DNA of 64,000 nucleotides from Stramonita haemastoma (taxonomy: Eukaryota; Mollusca; Gastropoda; Neogastropoda; Muricidae): NCBI GenBank assembly GCA_030674155.1, contig CM060337.1, positions 44,171,606-44,235,605 of the forward strand. The letters run 5' to 3'. How positions within the stretch are numbered: the first letter of the stretch is position 1; each line of letters starts with the position of its first letter. This document shows, piece after piece, positions 11,583 through 21,392 of the stretch. The notes beneath the pieces are model-generated. The model saw only the letters and a program-made list of their open reading frames with translations, was not told the DNA's origin and did not search any database. Both the position numbers and the translations under genes were made by a program.

Positions 11583-12066
11583 CTTCTTTTATTTCTATTT
11601 TGTTTTCTTTGACTTTGTTTTTTTTGCTAGATAGATGGCTTGATGTAAAAAAGCAAATTTATTGCTTACTCAATGTACCATCTGGAAATAAAACTTTGAC
11701 TTGACTATGACACATACACACACACACACACACTCCCCCCACACACAAACACACTCACCCCCCCCCCCCCCCCCCCCACACCCACACCCACACACCCCCA
11801 CACCCCACTCACCAACCCTCTCTCTGTCTATCCCCAGAGTGGAGAAGCGCCTGTTTTCTCGCCTGGCCAAGCGCAGCCTGTACGACAGCTTCAAGGCCGT
11901 GGCGCAGCACCTGGGGCGCAACGACCTGTTGCAGGCCCCCACCTACCACCACAACAAGCGGGCGGCCACGGCCTTCCAGGCGGCCAAAGCGGCCATGGTG
12001 CAGAAGTTCCAGCAGCTGGGGTGTGGGTGGGTGAAGAAGCCGGTGGAGGAGGAAATGTTTTCTTAG
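2302..12066 (+). CDS. ADAR: ADAR1-type double-stranded RNA adenosine deaminase (5' end missing)
   Basis: The product deaminates adenosine to inosine in double-stranded RNA. Exons: 2302-2613, 3095-4533, 5284-5405, 6119-6416 (6104 is an in-phase alternative acceptor), 6801-6948, 7513-7777, 8117-8210, 8793-8948, 9397-9503, 10108-10293, 11119-11359, 11838-12066. All junctions are GT..AG and phases match, giving 1,198 residues from the first visible exon. Domains: Z-alpha at residues 13-75 (N48, Y52, P70, W72 kept); a second degenerate Z domain encoded around 3690-3880; an acidic/low-complexity linker; one dsRBD across the exons at 6119 and 6801; the deaminase from about residue 774. Zinc and catalytic residues are visible: H882-A-E884, P-C936-G-D and S-C1011-T-D-K-I. 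GEGTIPV carries the base-flipping glutamate (E982). The first visible exon opens in phase 0 after an acceptor, so the start codon lies upstream. Human ADAR1 has three dsRBDs; only one is seen here. The family call is very secure; the exact ends of exon 4 are less so. Confidence 0.95.
2826..2918 (+). repeat. Rep-6 copy in ADAR intron
   Basis: Contains GGTGAGATTTTGTATTA, then a gap, then TATAGCCACATTCCGGCTTC, matching the other Rep-6 copies. It is directly followed by the 3' end of a SINE-3 copy at about 2960-3022. Confidence 0.5.
2960..3022 (+). mobile_element. SINE-3, 3'-end fragment
   Basis: Carries the conserved 3' end GAAGCTGAGGTCTCTGATG and GGGACACCTTTACCTTA seen in the full copy at 58038-58332. 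The 5' part is missing. It lies in the ADAR intron before the large exon. Confidence 0.65.
4747..4832 (+). repeat. Rep-6 copy in ADAR intron
   Basis: Shows the family pattern GGTGAGATTTTTGTGTATCC, gap, AGTAACCACATTTTGCAAG. Confidence 0.45.
4985..5192 (-). mobile_element. SINE-2 (tRNA-derived), partial copy in ADAR intron
   Basis: In minus orientation it has the tRNA-like head (GGGATAGCCTAGTGGTCAG, A-box-like) and a degenerate B-box region. The conserved central block (CTCATCCGAAGGATTTTGG on the plus strand) follows. The 3' half and AT-rich tail are absent. It ends about 90 bp before the exon at 5284. Confidence 0.75.
5465..5600 (+). repeat. G-rich and (TG)n microsatellite downstream of an ADAR donor
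   Basis: A GT-rich tract with two runs of TG dinucleotides follows the donor at 5406. No coding signal is present. Confidence 0.8.
6417..6560 (+). repeat. G-rich intronic tract after dsRBD exon
   Basis: Immediately after the GTGAGT donor at 6417 there are many runs of four to eight G with a repeating GTTGATGTGGCGGGAGGG unit. It is a G-quadruplex candidate on the RNA-sense strand. A similar G/GT-rich tract follows the donor at 6949 (6960-7180). Confidence 0.75.
7786..7885 (-). mobile_element. SINE-4 fragment in ADAR intron (empty TTAA site)
   Basis: Shares the blocks GCAGCTTAACACCCTGGG, CCCAGAATATGCA and CACCTGGGAATCACTGTGAG with the copies at 25289, 48886, 52084 and 57838. Its TTAA at 7805-7808 is the unfilled counterpart of the TTAA that holds a MITE at 25443-25769. 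Confidence 0.6.
7903..8008 (+). repeat. (CA)n microsatellite in ADAR intron
   Basis: A short (CACG)n lead-in is followed by roughly 80 bp of CA dinucleotides. Confidence 0.95.
8363..8475 (+). repeat. Rep-7, short dispersed repeat with tatagcac motif
   Basis: The block TTGATTTGTTTTTTCCAAG..ATAGCACGATACAAATTCCAT recurs at 9283-9361 and, more diverged, at 44697-44757. Related tails are at 22255-22300 and 26412-26445. It resembles the 3' end of a non-autonomous retroelement; the family is unknown. Confidence 0.55.
8611..8792 (+). repeat. 21-bp minisatellite running into a splice acceptor
   Basis: About eight units of a CCCCTGTTTGTGAACACYGTGG-like motif fill the last 180 bp of the ADAR intron. 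The final partial unit, CCCCTGTTTCAG, supplies the acceptor for the exon at 8793. Confidence 0.9.
8994..9266 (+). repeat. ~31-bp minisatellite in ADAR intron
   Basis: About nine units contain TGTGAAAGTGATGACTGATT followed by GGTAATGTTGA. Two units are shortened. Confidence 0.95.
9283..9361 (+). repeat. Rep-7 copy
   Basis: Matches the 8363-8475 copy through GCAAGATATAGCACTATATA and an ATT-rich tail. It lies directly before the exon at 9397. Confidence 0.5.
10248..10394 (+). repeat. Direct duplication of an exon 3' end plus its donor
   Basis: About 58 bp containing the last codons of the ADAR exon and its GTGAGT donor (10248-10305) is repeated 88 bp downstream (10336-10393) with about one substitution. 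The spacing is not a multiple of three, so use of the second donor would shift the frame. Confidence 0.9.
10456..11084 (+). mobile_element. piggyBac-like MITE P1, interrupted by a SINE
   Basis: A roughly 310-bp non-autonomous element is bounded by TTAACTCTCTTAGTCC on the left and AAGAAGGTTAA on the right (consensus TTAACCCTCTT / AAGAGGGTTAA). It contains the family core GATTTGCCGGGATTTACACA. A SINE-2 copy (10695-11046) sits inside, flanked by the duplicated CAGTT of the MITE. It lies in an ADAR intron. Confidence 0.8.
10695..11046 (-). mobile_element. SINE-2 inserted in MITE P1
   Basis: The copy is nearly full length. It has an AT-rich tail (TATCGAGGATAATGGAATA on the plus strand), a central CTCATCCGAAAGACTTTTGG block, and a tRNA-like head ending GGCTATATCCCGCC. 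The target duplication CAGTT is at 10690-10694 and 11047-11051. Confidence 0.85.
11484..11581 (+). repeat. (CACG)n(CA)n tract
   Basis: About 56 bp of (GCAC)n is followed by about 40 bp of (CA)n in an ADAR intron. It is a perfect purine-pyrimidine alternation, so it is Z-DNA prone. Confidence 0.95.
11710..11820 (+). repeat. (CA)n and C-run before last ADAR exon
   Basis: CA-rich sequence with an uninterrupted run of about 18 C (from about 11759) forms the pyrimidine-rich stretch ahead of the acceptor at 11831-11837. Confidence 0.9.
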
Positions 12067-12835
12067 GGAGGAATCCACACTATCAGCTCTTCTGCTCGCG
12101 CACAGAGCCCCCGCTTTCCCGCTGGGCCCAGGGTCGCCTCGCGCATCCCCCCCCCTGGTGAGTTGTTAGGTTCGCGCCGAGTCGTCGTCTCGCGGTTGTC
12201 TCGCGGCGAGGGTTTGTTCCCTTTCCAACAGGGTTCGTTTCCGGTTGCTAGTGTGCGGCGTGTTTTTTCAAAAAGAATCGTTGAAAGTTGTCGTCGAAAA
12301 TTTTTGTTGCGTTGTTCACACCGCGTTGTTGAACGAGCTGTTGGTGGTCTGTGGCTTGGTTTGGAAGGAATAGGTGGTGGTGGTGGTGGTGGTTGTAGCT
12401 GTTGGCTTTCTTTGCCACCAGTCAGGAAAGGGTATACTGCTAGGAGAAGGGTTTATTTAGGCAGAACTGTGGGAGAAGATATCAGAAGCTCATGGTTATG
12501 TTTGCAGCAACTTGTCCAAAGCCCAGTCCTTAGCTGGTGCATTTGTTGGCAAGGATTGATGGCCGGGTTTTCTGACCGTTTCTGGCGTTGTTTCCAGTCC
12601 GCTGTTGAAAACCTGGGTCATCTTTCTTGGTGTAAGGTAGCTGGAGTTACTGAAATCCTCGCCCAGAGGTTTGGCCTTTGTTATAAGAGATTGATTTCAG
12701 TCTGTTGCTTTAGTGCTTGGTCTTGGTGGGATGGTATTAAAACAAAAACTCTTGTGACCCATGGTTCCAAGGGAAAAGTGGTGAATTTCCAAAGTTCCGA
12801 GCTTATGTTGGATGTGATTGATAAAAGCTATTCCT
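12067..12835 (+). other. ADAR 3' UTR, no second gene seen
   Basis: Directly follows the ADAR stop. A long open frame crosses it but has no ATG near its start and no recognisable protein signature. It runs into a transposon-derived repeat, so it is treated as UTR. No single poly(A) site can be chosen; AATAAA-like motifs recur downstream, for example near 15341. Confidence 0.5.
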
Positions 12836-13400
12836 TGACGCTTGTAGCGCTGAATTTATGGCAATGGTACTCAGTGCTGCTGGTGAAATTAACATTGGCC
12901 AGTGTTTTGAAGCAGGGTGGGGTCAAACAACCCTTGATATTAATTTGTAAAACTGATATTGATATGTAAAACTGAACTAAGTGTGTTAAAAGCTATAAAT
13001 CACTGGAAAGCGTAGGTAACAAGCTTAGTCCTGACCTGGCATTTACCGGGATTAAATTTTCCCTACCCTGAATTCCAACCCGGGATTTGCCAGGATTTAC
13101 ACACAGTAGTTTTCGATCAGGAAGTGACCATCACCGATCACTACCACATGCCAAAGCTCTTATCAGGCCAGAGGTACAAATCCTGCTGCGAGTCTGGAAG
13201 TTAATTATAGCTGCTGGTATGTATTTAGAAGGAGGAAAAGGCCAGTGAGCATGTGTGCCTGACCTGATTTCATGATGGAATGTGAAATCTAGAGGCAGTT
13301 TGTGTTCAGAGAATTGTCAAGAAAGAGGATTAAATGAGTGTAATTTTATAACAGCATGTAGTATTAATCCATGTAAAAATAACCCAAAACCCCCGACCAA
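12836..13400 (+). mobile_element. Piggybac-like element P2, 5' fragment with nested MITE P1
   Basis: 12836-13023 matches the left end of the 1.12-kb element at 42310: GTAGCGCTGAA, then AAACTGAACTAAGTGTGT and AAATCACTGGAAAGC. The match resumes at 13332 (ATTTTATAACAGCATGTAGT). Between them sits MITE P1 (13024-13335). The match fades after about 13390. Confidence 0.75.
13024..13335 (+). mobile_element. piggyBac-like MITE P1 inside P2
   Basis: Contains the family core (GGGATTTGCCAGGATTTACA, then AATTATAGCTGCTGGTATGT). The left terminus has lost about 8 bp (TTAGTCC follows AAGC directly). The right end reads AAGAGGATTAA. The host sequence at 42480-42492 shows the unfilled TTAA. Confidence 0.8.
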
Positions 13401-13759
13401 TGATTTATCTACTGGCATAAGTTGCAGTTTCTGCCTGACCATTGAATAGATATTAAATGGGTGGGTTTCAGTGAAGTGGGTTTTCCTGTCATTGCACATC
13501 TCTGTAGGCAGAATGCTGATCGTCTGAAAACACTGGCAAAGCTTTTGTTCAAAAAGAAAAACCACCACCACGTGTATGAAAAAAATTTGCCAAGAACCTT
13601 CCATCCATCCATCCAACAGACCAGGGAAGAAACAGAATGAACGTGTCTGCTCATCTCTGCTAAAGATTTGATTGGGATTGGTGTCTCCCTCAGGCATTTG
13701 TAGTTCAGTGAGCTCTTTGCACTGAAGATGTGTGGGATATTTTCAACAACAAACCATCA

Positions 13760-13873
13760 CGGTTGAGGGAGAGGAGATGGGCGCCGCCCTCAATATGCCG
13801 GCCCCTAGAGAAGCTGAGGTCTCTGACTCCTCGCTCCCCTACGACCGCCTAGGTTAGGGGACACCTTTACCTT
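13760..13873 (+). mobile_element. SINE-3, 3' fragment
   Basis: Matches SINE-3 from GAGGGAGAGGAGATGGGCGC through GGGGACACCTTTACC. The head is missing. Confidence 0.75.
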
Positions 13874-16854
13874 TATCACGGTTGTCTGTGTTTCATCACA
13901 GGATCATGTTTTTTTTCTCTGAAGTCTGTGGGCTGTGAAGCGCGATGGTAACGGTGAGCCGTGTGGCCAGTTTTGGGGGGGGGGGGGACTGAACCCACTG
14001 GGGGCGCAAGGAAAGCGGTTGATCTGTGTGCGGGTAGAACGGCTGAGTGTTTGGATTCTGACCAAAGAAAAACATCTTTGGTACAACTACAACCAAAGAA
14101 CCAGAATTGTCCTCATTCAGTGGTACACTGTGGTGACTTTGACTAGTTGTTGTTGTGGGTGACAAGGGTGGATAGAAATACATGAACACCCCATCTCCCT
14201 TACAGAGAAAAAGTCCAATTAGTGCGGTAGTAGTGGTAGTGGTGGTAGAGAAGAACAGAGTTAAGAGCGAGTTTTGAAATGTGCGTGATTATCAGTCACA
14301 GTACATGGTGATTTCCGTCTAATATCACAATTTGTGAAAAGACGTTAAAGAAATCGATACATGGTGAGGAAATAAAGTGACAAAGAGGGGGACAAGAACC
14401 TCGAAAGCCAGGCAGCAAAATGTATGTCAAGTTATTTTTTGCTGCCCTTGACTTGTGAGACATTTTCAGCGCTGAAACTTTTAGCTGTCCTTTTTCATTC
14501 CGTTTCTTTAGAGATAAACATCTCATTGTAGCTTTTTCATGTTTGCCTTAATATATATGAACATATATATATTTTTTTGGTTTTGTTTTGTTTGGGATTT
14601 TGTTTTTGTTTTTTGAAGGCATGTTTTGCCAGTGTATTATTTTTTGTCCTATATTTCATGCAGATTTGGCAGCCCATTCTTTTAAACATTTTTGTTTTTT
14701 TCACTTATCTATGTGCTAGATACAGCATTTTTTTTATGTGCAGCTTTATCTAAGACATTGAATTATTTTATATGACCCGTACTGGTTTTTTGTTTGGGGG
14801 TGGTTTCTTTTTGGGGCGTAAGATTGAATATCCAGGTGAAGGAATTTTGTTTAAGCTTTTTTGATGGATTCAGTTCAATTTTTTCCATTGTGCATTTTTT
14901 TTTTTTTTTTTTAATCTGTCTTTTTTTTCAGGTAATTTTTTCTGTTGATAACCCCATTCAGGAATGAAGGGGAGACAATGAACAAGAGTTCTATGTGCCA
15001 GTTGTGCTTTTAAAATTTTTCCTTTTTTTTTTTTTCTCATTGTTTCTGCCTTTTCCCTCCCCCCCCCCCCCCCCCCCCCCCTTCATATTTGTCTGTGGTC
15101 CATTTACTTATTCAGGAAAAAAAAAATACACACTTTATTGTTTTTTTCTTTCTTCCAATTTGATGTTTGGGGCATTTTTTTTGCTTTGATTTTGGCTAGG
15201 ATTGGGGGGGGGGGGGGGTTGGTTTTGGGTTTTTTTTTTTTTTTTTCTAGAGCATGTTCAGTCCAGTATGTCCTTTCTGATAACGGGTATTACAAAAAAG
15301 GAATTTAATGATTCCCTCGCTGGCTATAAACAGCATGAAATAAATTAATTCCATCTTTGGTAAATTGGGGGGGGGGGGGGGGGGGGGGGGCTGTGGTGAA
15401 CTGGAAACTAAGGGTTCTGTGAGTGTGTGGGATCAAAAACAGGAATGATGCACTTTCTGGATTTGTAAAGAAACTTTAAAGATATGTTCTAGCTTCAGAC
15501 ACTTAAGCCTGCAGTTTGATCAAGTGAGCATTGATTGATTACAAGTGTTACAAACATTTGGCACATGCAGTTTTTTCCCCCCAGTTCTAATGACAACTCG
15601 ATCTTACAAATTGGCTAAAAGAGGATAGATCTTTGGTTTGCACACTTTTTGATTGCTTGCTTTTTTTGTGGATCAGTCATCTTTTTTTTTTTTTCCTGCT
15701 TTGAACTGCACTTTGTCCTGCATTGAGTGTGTTCATATACCTGACATGTTCACCTGTTCCCTGTCATTCATACCTGAACCCATCAGTCATTGATGTAGGA
15801 TCATCAGGTCTTTTTCACCGCTGAGGCAGAAACTTTTGGAGCTGAAAATGTGTGACAGGTCATAGTTGCTGGATAGCCAGCTTGGGTCTCTGGCCAAGAG
15901 AATGCATTGTGATGGCTTACAGAATGATAGGATAGAAAGTTGGCCAAGAGAATGCATTGTGATGGCTTACAGAATGATAGGATAGAAAGAATAGTTTCTC
16001 AAATGAGAACGTGAAAACTTCAGAGTTCTAGGTAGAGAATGACATCATTTGGCTGTTGCTGCTTTGTGCATAGGCTGCCTGCCACACAATTCACAGCATT
16101 TTTATCGGCTTTTGAGAATTGTCGACAGCTTGGTAAAACTTTTGTCATTCAACCACCACTGGTAGTTTGTGACTTTTTTTCTTTTTGCACAGATTTTCTT
16201 CACAGCAGATGAGCTGTATTAGTCAGGAGAGTATGTGTTGAGTTTTTCGTGCAGACTATGAACATTCATTTTCCCTGTTCATCAGAAACATGAACAACGA
16301 CAATCGTACAAGCAGAGAGTGGAGATATGGGAAAACTGTACAAAGTGGAGGAGTCTTGGGTGAAAAATTTGTACAATTTTGGGATTAAGGTTTAAAAATT
16401 TTTTTTTAAAAAAGACACATTAGAGAGGTTTGGGGCAATATGCAATGTGGTCAGGGAGAGAGAGAGAGACCTTGTTGGTACATGAAGATCTCTTAGAGGG
16501 GCGGGCAGGCACCACACACACCAGTCATGGCTGTTGATTGCAAAGGATCAGGTGTACTGTTTTGTAAGTCCACTTCACTTTTGCTAATGTCCTGTCATAA
16601 AACACTGAAGCCCTAAACATTGAGGGCTGATAAAATGAGAGCCTGTAGTGCTCTTGTGGATGGGAGTAGGATGGATTCCCCTGGGGAAAAAAAAGAAAAA
16701 AAAAAGGATTCCCCTGAATGTTCAGGGCTGAACAGTGTTATGTTAGCTGACTGGACAATACTGTGGTGGGGGGGGGGGGGGGAGTTCTGGTTGTGTGGTG
16801 TGTAGTCAAAGCACAATCAACTTGATCAGCCTACCTTCCCATCTGCAGGGGAAG
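13874..16854. other. Long T-rich non-coding stretch downstream of ADAR
   Basis: No exon is recognised. Homopolymers stand out: G runs near 13976-13987 and 15361-15390 (about 28-30 G), C near 15058-15080, and T runs. A 49-bp sequence is duplicated in tandem at 15890-15988. It could be a long ADAR 3' UTR or intergenic DNA. Confidence 0.55.
15890..15988 (+). repeat. 49-bp tandem duplication
   Basis: Two near-identical units start with TGGCCAAGAGAATGCATTGT and end GATAGGATAGAAAG, which indicates a recent duplication. Confidence 0.95.
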
Positions 16855-17041
16855 CAGAGTGCACAAACCCAACATCACTTGGTCAAGACAGTTAAATTTA
16901 GCACCCTCCTTCCTTTCACCTAGTCCATGTGGGGTCAGTTCCTGCTATAAATAGCACCTGCTGGCCACAGCTGGGCTGGGATGGGATGGGATAATTAGCA
17001 GCTGAGAGGAGCTGAAAATGGGGGAAATTGACAGCTGTGGA
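16855..17041 (+). repeat. ~190-bp dispersed repeat Rep-5
   Basis: Shared blocks are CAACATCACTTGGTCAAGA, GTGGGGTCAGTTCCTGCTAT and GCAGCTGAGAGGAGCTGAAA, and it ends GACAGCTGTG. Ends in CACAGC/GCTGTG orientation suggest short inverted termini. Other copies: 19179-19376, 42252-42309, 43537-44112 (three in tandem) and 54319-54503. Confidence 0.75.
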
Positions 17042-17771
17042 AGGGAAGACAATGCAGCAAAGGAAATAATCTTACACTTCAGGAAGATGATTGCAAAGAA
17101 ACAAAACAATCTAACAGTTGTTTTTTTCCTGTAAAAGCTGCGTATTTAGTGTGACATATTAAACCGTTGTCGCATGCTTTCTTTTCATAAAAACACAGAG
17201 AGAAGAATTATTATTAGCAGTGACATCTCTTGGGAACTCTTCACACTCCTCCTCCTGCCCACATTCAGGATCCACCCCTGAACCTTTCTTGATCCACGTT
17301 TTAAAATCCCCAATTCAGATCCAGTTTCCAATCCCATATTTTACCTGCGTATCTCCACTTCAGAAAGCTTGTCTGCACGTTTTCTGTGCTGCTGCCACTT
17401 GTTCATGTTGTGATGGACAGGGAAATGTTAGCTGAACTATGCAAGTAGATGACAGATTGGCTCTGTTAACACACATTGCAGATGAAGGGAAAGGTAATTT
17501 GCAAGAGGTCAACTTGGAGTGCTTTATAACTGTCGTAGAAAAATAAGCAGGTTAAATGTATTGACTCCAGTTGGCCGTGTGAATCACCTTTCCCAGTCTT
17601 GAATTATGCGTTGGTTTGTATGATTTTTTTGTACATATGTTTTTGTATATGTTTCAGATATGTTTGAAAATGGAGTTGATAAAATGTGCAACTTTACTTT
17701 AGTGAGTTAAAGGTACATTGTCTTTTTTTTTTTCCATTTGTTTTGGGTTTTTTGTGTGAGTTTTTTTCTTG

Positions 17772-18048
17772 GGTAGGGTGGGATAGCTCAGGGGTCAGAG
17801 TACTTGCTCTCCCCAAGTTGATGAAGAAGCAGTGTGGAGAGATTGCCTCACAGATGGCAACTGTATACACACAGTAGCTTCAACACAGTGTCCCATCCGT
17901 AAACGGGCACCTGCCGTCTGTAGAGTCAGGGAAGGTAAAGCAGTGAGGGAGAGGAGATGGGCACCACCCTTAAAATGCTGGCCCCTAGAGAAGCTGAGGT
18001 CTCTGACACCTTGGTCCCCAATGACTGCAAAGGTTATGGGAAACCTTG
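17772..18048 (+). mobile_element. SINE-3, near full-length diverged copy
   Basis: Starts with the tRNA-like head GGGATAGCTCAGGGGTCAGA and continues through GTCAGGGAAGGTAAAGCAGT and GAGAAGCTGAGGTCTCTGAC to GGTTATGGGAAACCTT. Confidence 0.8.
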
Positions 18049-19178
18049 ACTGGGTTGGTGGTGGTTGTTTTTTTGGGGGGATGGTTGTTTGCTTTTTTGT
18101 TTTGTAAACTTAAGTTTAGTTTTGTGTTTTCTTTTAGTTTTTTCAGATGGGTGCAGATTCAGCATGTGTATCGACTCAAATGCATAATGCTGTTGTAGAA
18201 AATCTTCTGTTGGATAAAAAGGCAGTTTGTGATGACATAGGATATTTTATTTTCACATTGATTTAACACTTGCTGCCCTCATGTGGCTGGGTATGGTCTG
18301 TATCAGTTTTGATGCTTGAAGTGTGTGTAGTCAGATATTTTCAATGGAGAATACTATTCAGTGTACAATGTGTATAATTTGGATTTAATTATTATTGTTT
18401 AAAAATGTTGATATTGTGTTTTCTGAATGTTGTTTATGATATGCTGTTGTATCAATGGGGAGGAAGCTCCTACAGACCCGGGCATAATCATCAGCATGTT
18501 TTCTGATTTTGTGTGTGTTTAGTTACTCCCCATGCTCATAAAGAGAGAGAGAAACAAGAAGGCTGGGACTTCTAAACAAATGATTGGCACATTTTTCTTT
18601 ACCGATTAGTGTGTGTGCGTGCGTGCGTGTGCTTGCGTGCACATGCATGCATGCATGACAAAGTAAAACTGCATTCCTTATCTGAGTGGGCATTGATTAC
18701 AGAATTTTGTCAGGACAAATCTTTTTCTGCAGGGTTTTTCCTTGTGTGTCCTACGTAAGGGTCACCACAGTTACTGGTGTGGCCTTTGCTAACAAGGTGT
18801 CATGGAAAACTAGTAGCCCTCCTCTCGGGGTTCTTTTTCCAACACAATTCTGCCAGGAGCCTCGGTAGAAGTAGTAGGTTATGTCAAAGTCCCAGGGGAG
18901 GTATCTGATTTAGGAACTGTGGAATTCGAAAAGCATTGAGTTCTCTCTCATCCACTCAGCCAGCCAGCAGGCCTAAGGCTTACTACGAAGAATTGGGGGA
19001 GGGGGGGGGGGGGGGGTAGCGACCCTGGATCATTTTCTAAGACTGATGTTCAAGGTGTCTCAGTTCATCCTCTCAGCTGAGACTGACCGGCTCAAACCAG
19101 GAGTTTCTACATCCTTGGTAGATTCTCAGGTTTGAAGGGTTATTTGATCAGGAAAAAAACATAGTGCATACATTGACA

Positions 19179-19376
19179 GCTCACAGCACACAAATCCACC
19201 ATTACTCAGTCAGTAGTGCTATATTTAGCACGTCCTTTCCATCAAGGCCAAGTGTGGTCAGTTCCTGCTATAATCAGCACCACCTGGCCCTGTCTGGGCT
19301 GGGAGGAGGGGATGGGATGGATTAATTAGCAGCTGAGAGAAGCTGAAAGTCAGGGAAAATGACAGCTGTGAACTAT
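19179..19376 (+). repeat. Rep-5 copy
   Basis: Contains CACCATTACTCAGTCAGTAG, GTGTGGTCAGTTCCTGCTAT and GCAGCTGAGAGAAGCTGAAA, ending GACAGCTGTGA. Confidence 0.75.
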
Positions 19377-19387
19377 TGAGCATCGAC

Positions 19388-19499
19388 CTAACAGATTGTT
19401 TTGTTGACTTCCAAGCTAACAGATTGTTTTGTTGACTTCCAAGTTAACAGATTGTTTTGTTGACTTCCAAGCTAACAGACTGTTTTGTTGACTTCCAAG
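19388..19499 (+). repeat. 28-bp minisatellite, four units
   Basis: The unit CTAACAGATTGTTTTGTTGA plus CTTCCAAG is repeated four times with one or two substitutions. Confidence 0.95.
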
Positions 19500-20207
19500 C
19501 CATTAAACTATTAACAGGTGTAATTATTGATCAAAATCATGTGTCGAGAGTGTGAATATGATTTCTGTTGTCAAACTGTACTGTTGTTTGGTTTTTTTTG
19601 TTGTCATTTTGGACAGATCAGTCTGGAAGCAGTGACAACCCTGATATGGCTTTTGTGGTCGGTCAGTAGGGCTATAAACAACGTGAAATGAAATGACAAA
19701 ATCCCAGAAAATGCATTTCCCTTTTTCTTTTTTCTTTTTTTTGCTGACCATAAGTGGTCACCCCAGCATTACTGTGTAATGTGGAAAAAATGGGGAGAAA
19801 AAGTTGTTCCCACAATTGTAGTGTTTCAATATCAGACCATGCTTTTATGTTTGCCTCTGTGGTTATTGATGTTGTTGTTATGTATAAGCTGCAGTGCCAT
19901 AGAATCTGTACATAGTACGAAGCCCCAGTTGTTGTGTTGTGTTGTATGCTGTCATGCAGAATTTGCCATTAGATTTTGTTTTCTCCTGTATGAAAAAGGG
20001 CAAGATGGCATTATTCGATAACATCAACTAACAAGAGCAGTACTGTTCATTCAAGCCAAAGATACACTTTGTTTGCATTGAATGTTACTTTGGGGGGGGG
20101 GGGGTGGAGGGGGGTATATTATCATTTTGTTGGGTGTAAAGTGTAACATTTTGTTGTATGTCGGGTTGATTAAAATGAAAGTTACAGGTTCTTGTTGTGT
20201 TACTAAG

Positions 20208-20568
20208 GGACGGGATAGCCTAGTGGTTAGATTGTTGCACTCGCATCTGTGACCCAGGTTTGAATCCCGTTTGAGGGGATTTTTTCCCCTGGAGTTAACA
20301 TCGGTGCAGACTCCACTCCCACAAAAAGTCCTTCGGATGAGACTATAAACCAAGGTCCTGTGTCCGAACGCACACAGAACATCTTGCACACACATTAAAT
20401 CCTGTTCTGCTTTTGAAAGAGTAGGCCATCTTGTGCTGGTGGGAACAAATGACAAAATTGACAAAACTGCATACATATGGGGACTGGATGTAAAAAAAAA
20501 CACAAAAAAAACCACACGAGTGCTTAATCCATTATCCATGATATAAAAGAATAAATAAATAAAATAAA
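20208..20568 (+). mobile_element. SINE-2, full-length copy
   Basis: The head GGGACGGGATAGCCTAGTGG is the A-box region, and the B-box-like GGTTTGAATCCCG follows. Then come the central TCCTTCGGATGAGACTATAA block and a 3' end in AAAAGAATAAATAAATAAAA. It is the best-preserved plus-strand copy. Confidence 0.9.
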
Positions 20569-21103
20569 CTATGATTCTGTTGTTGTTTGGGGTTGTCTTC
20601 ATCGTCTGCAAGGCGTGAGAGAGAGAGAGAGAGAATGGACTTCACTGTAAGAGGATTACACAATGAAAAGATGGAGGATACAGATTTGTACTTCATAGAT
20701 TTAATTTTGAGGATGATAATAAAGTAACAAACTTTTTTTTTTATAAGAGAAAAAAATATCCTAGAATTATCCTTTTTTTCTCATAAATCTTTTTTTTTTT
20801 AAATTTTAATTCATTTTTTCAAAGCATACCCTGGACCGTTAGGAATTTCTGATGTCCATCAGCAGCAGTCCTAGCCAGTGTAGAAAAATGTGGCAGCCAC
20901 AGAAAACTCTGCTAGGGCAAACAGTGTGTCCATACTGTCCTTCCTTGTTCTTAGATGATTAAGAATTAAGGTGGGACATCGGGGTCAAAACAGGTGAAAT
21001 TTTGTTAACAAGCCCATGTTAAAAGTTTTGCCATATATTGAAAGGACATCACTTGTAAAGCCTAAAAATCAAAGAATTACTCCGTTTTCTGTACTGTGTC
21101 CGA

Positions 21104-21392
21104 TCGAGGAGATTTTTCTCCTGGAGTTAACATCAGTGCTGACTCCACTCTCCCCAAAAGTCCTTCGGATGAGACTTTAAACCAAGGCCCCGTGTGCGAA
21201 CGCACGCAGAACATCTTGTGCACACGTTAAATCCTGTTCCGCTTTTCGTAAGAGTAGGCCATCGTGTGCCAGTGGGAACAGATGACAAAATTTACAAAAC
21301 TGCATACACACGGGGACCAGATGAAAAAAAGCACATGATTGCTTATTCTGTTATCCTCGATATAAAATAATACATAAATAAATAAAAAATAT
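21104..21392 (+). mobile_element. SINE-2, lacking tRNA head
   Basis: Begins at the TTTTTCTCCTGGAGTTAACA block and runs through GTCCTTCGGATGAGACTTTA to ATCCTCGATATAAAATAA and an AT-rich tail. Confidence 0.85.

Larger units (their letters stand above)
18049..20205. other. Non-coding stretch between ADAR and SH3YL1
   Basis: No convincing exon is seen. It holds a Rep-5 copy, a four-unit 28-bp minisatellite (19388-19499), a G run near 19000-19016 and scattered AT-rich sequence. It is probably intergenic between two convergent genes. Confidence 0.5.

Noticed and set aside
12163..12969. 268-codon open frame after the ADAR stop
   Set aside because: It has no ATG near its beginning (opens on TTG), no recognisable domain and a poly-Gly stretch from a GGT repeat, and its end lies in the P2 transposon relic. 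Best explained as chance in a GC-richer 3' UTR.
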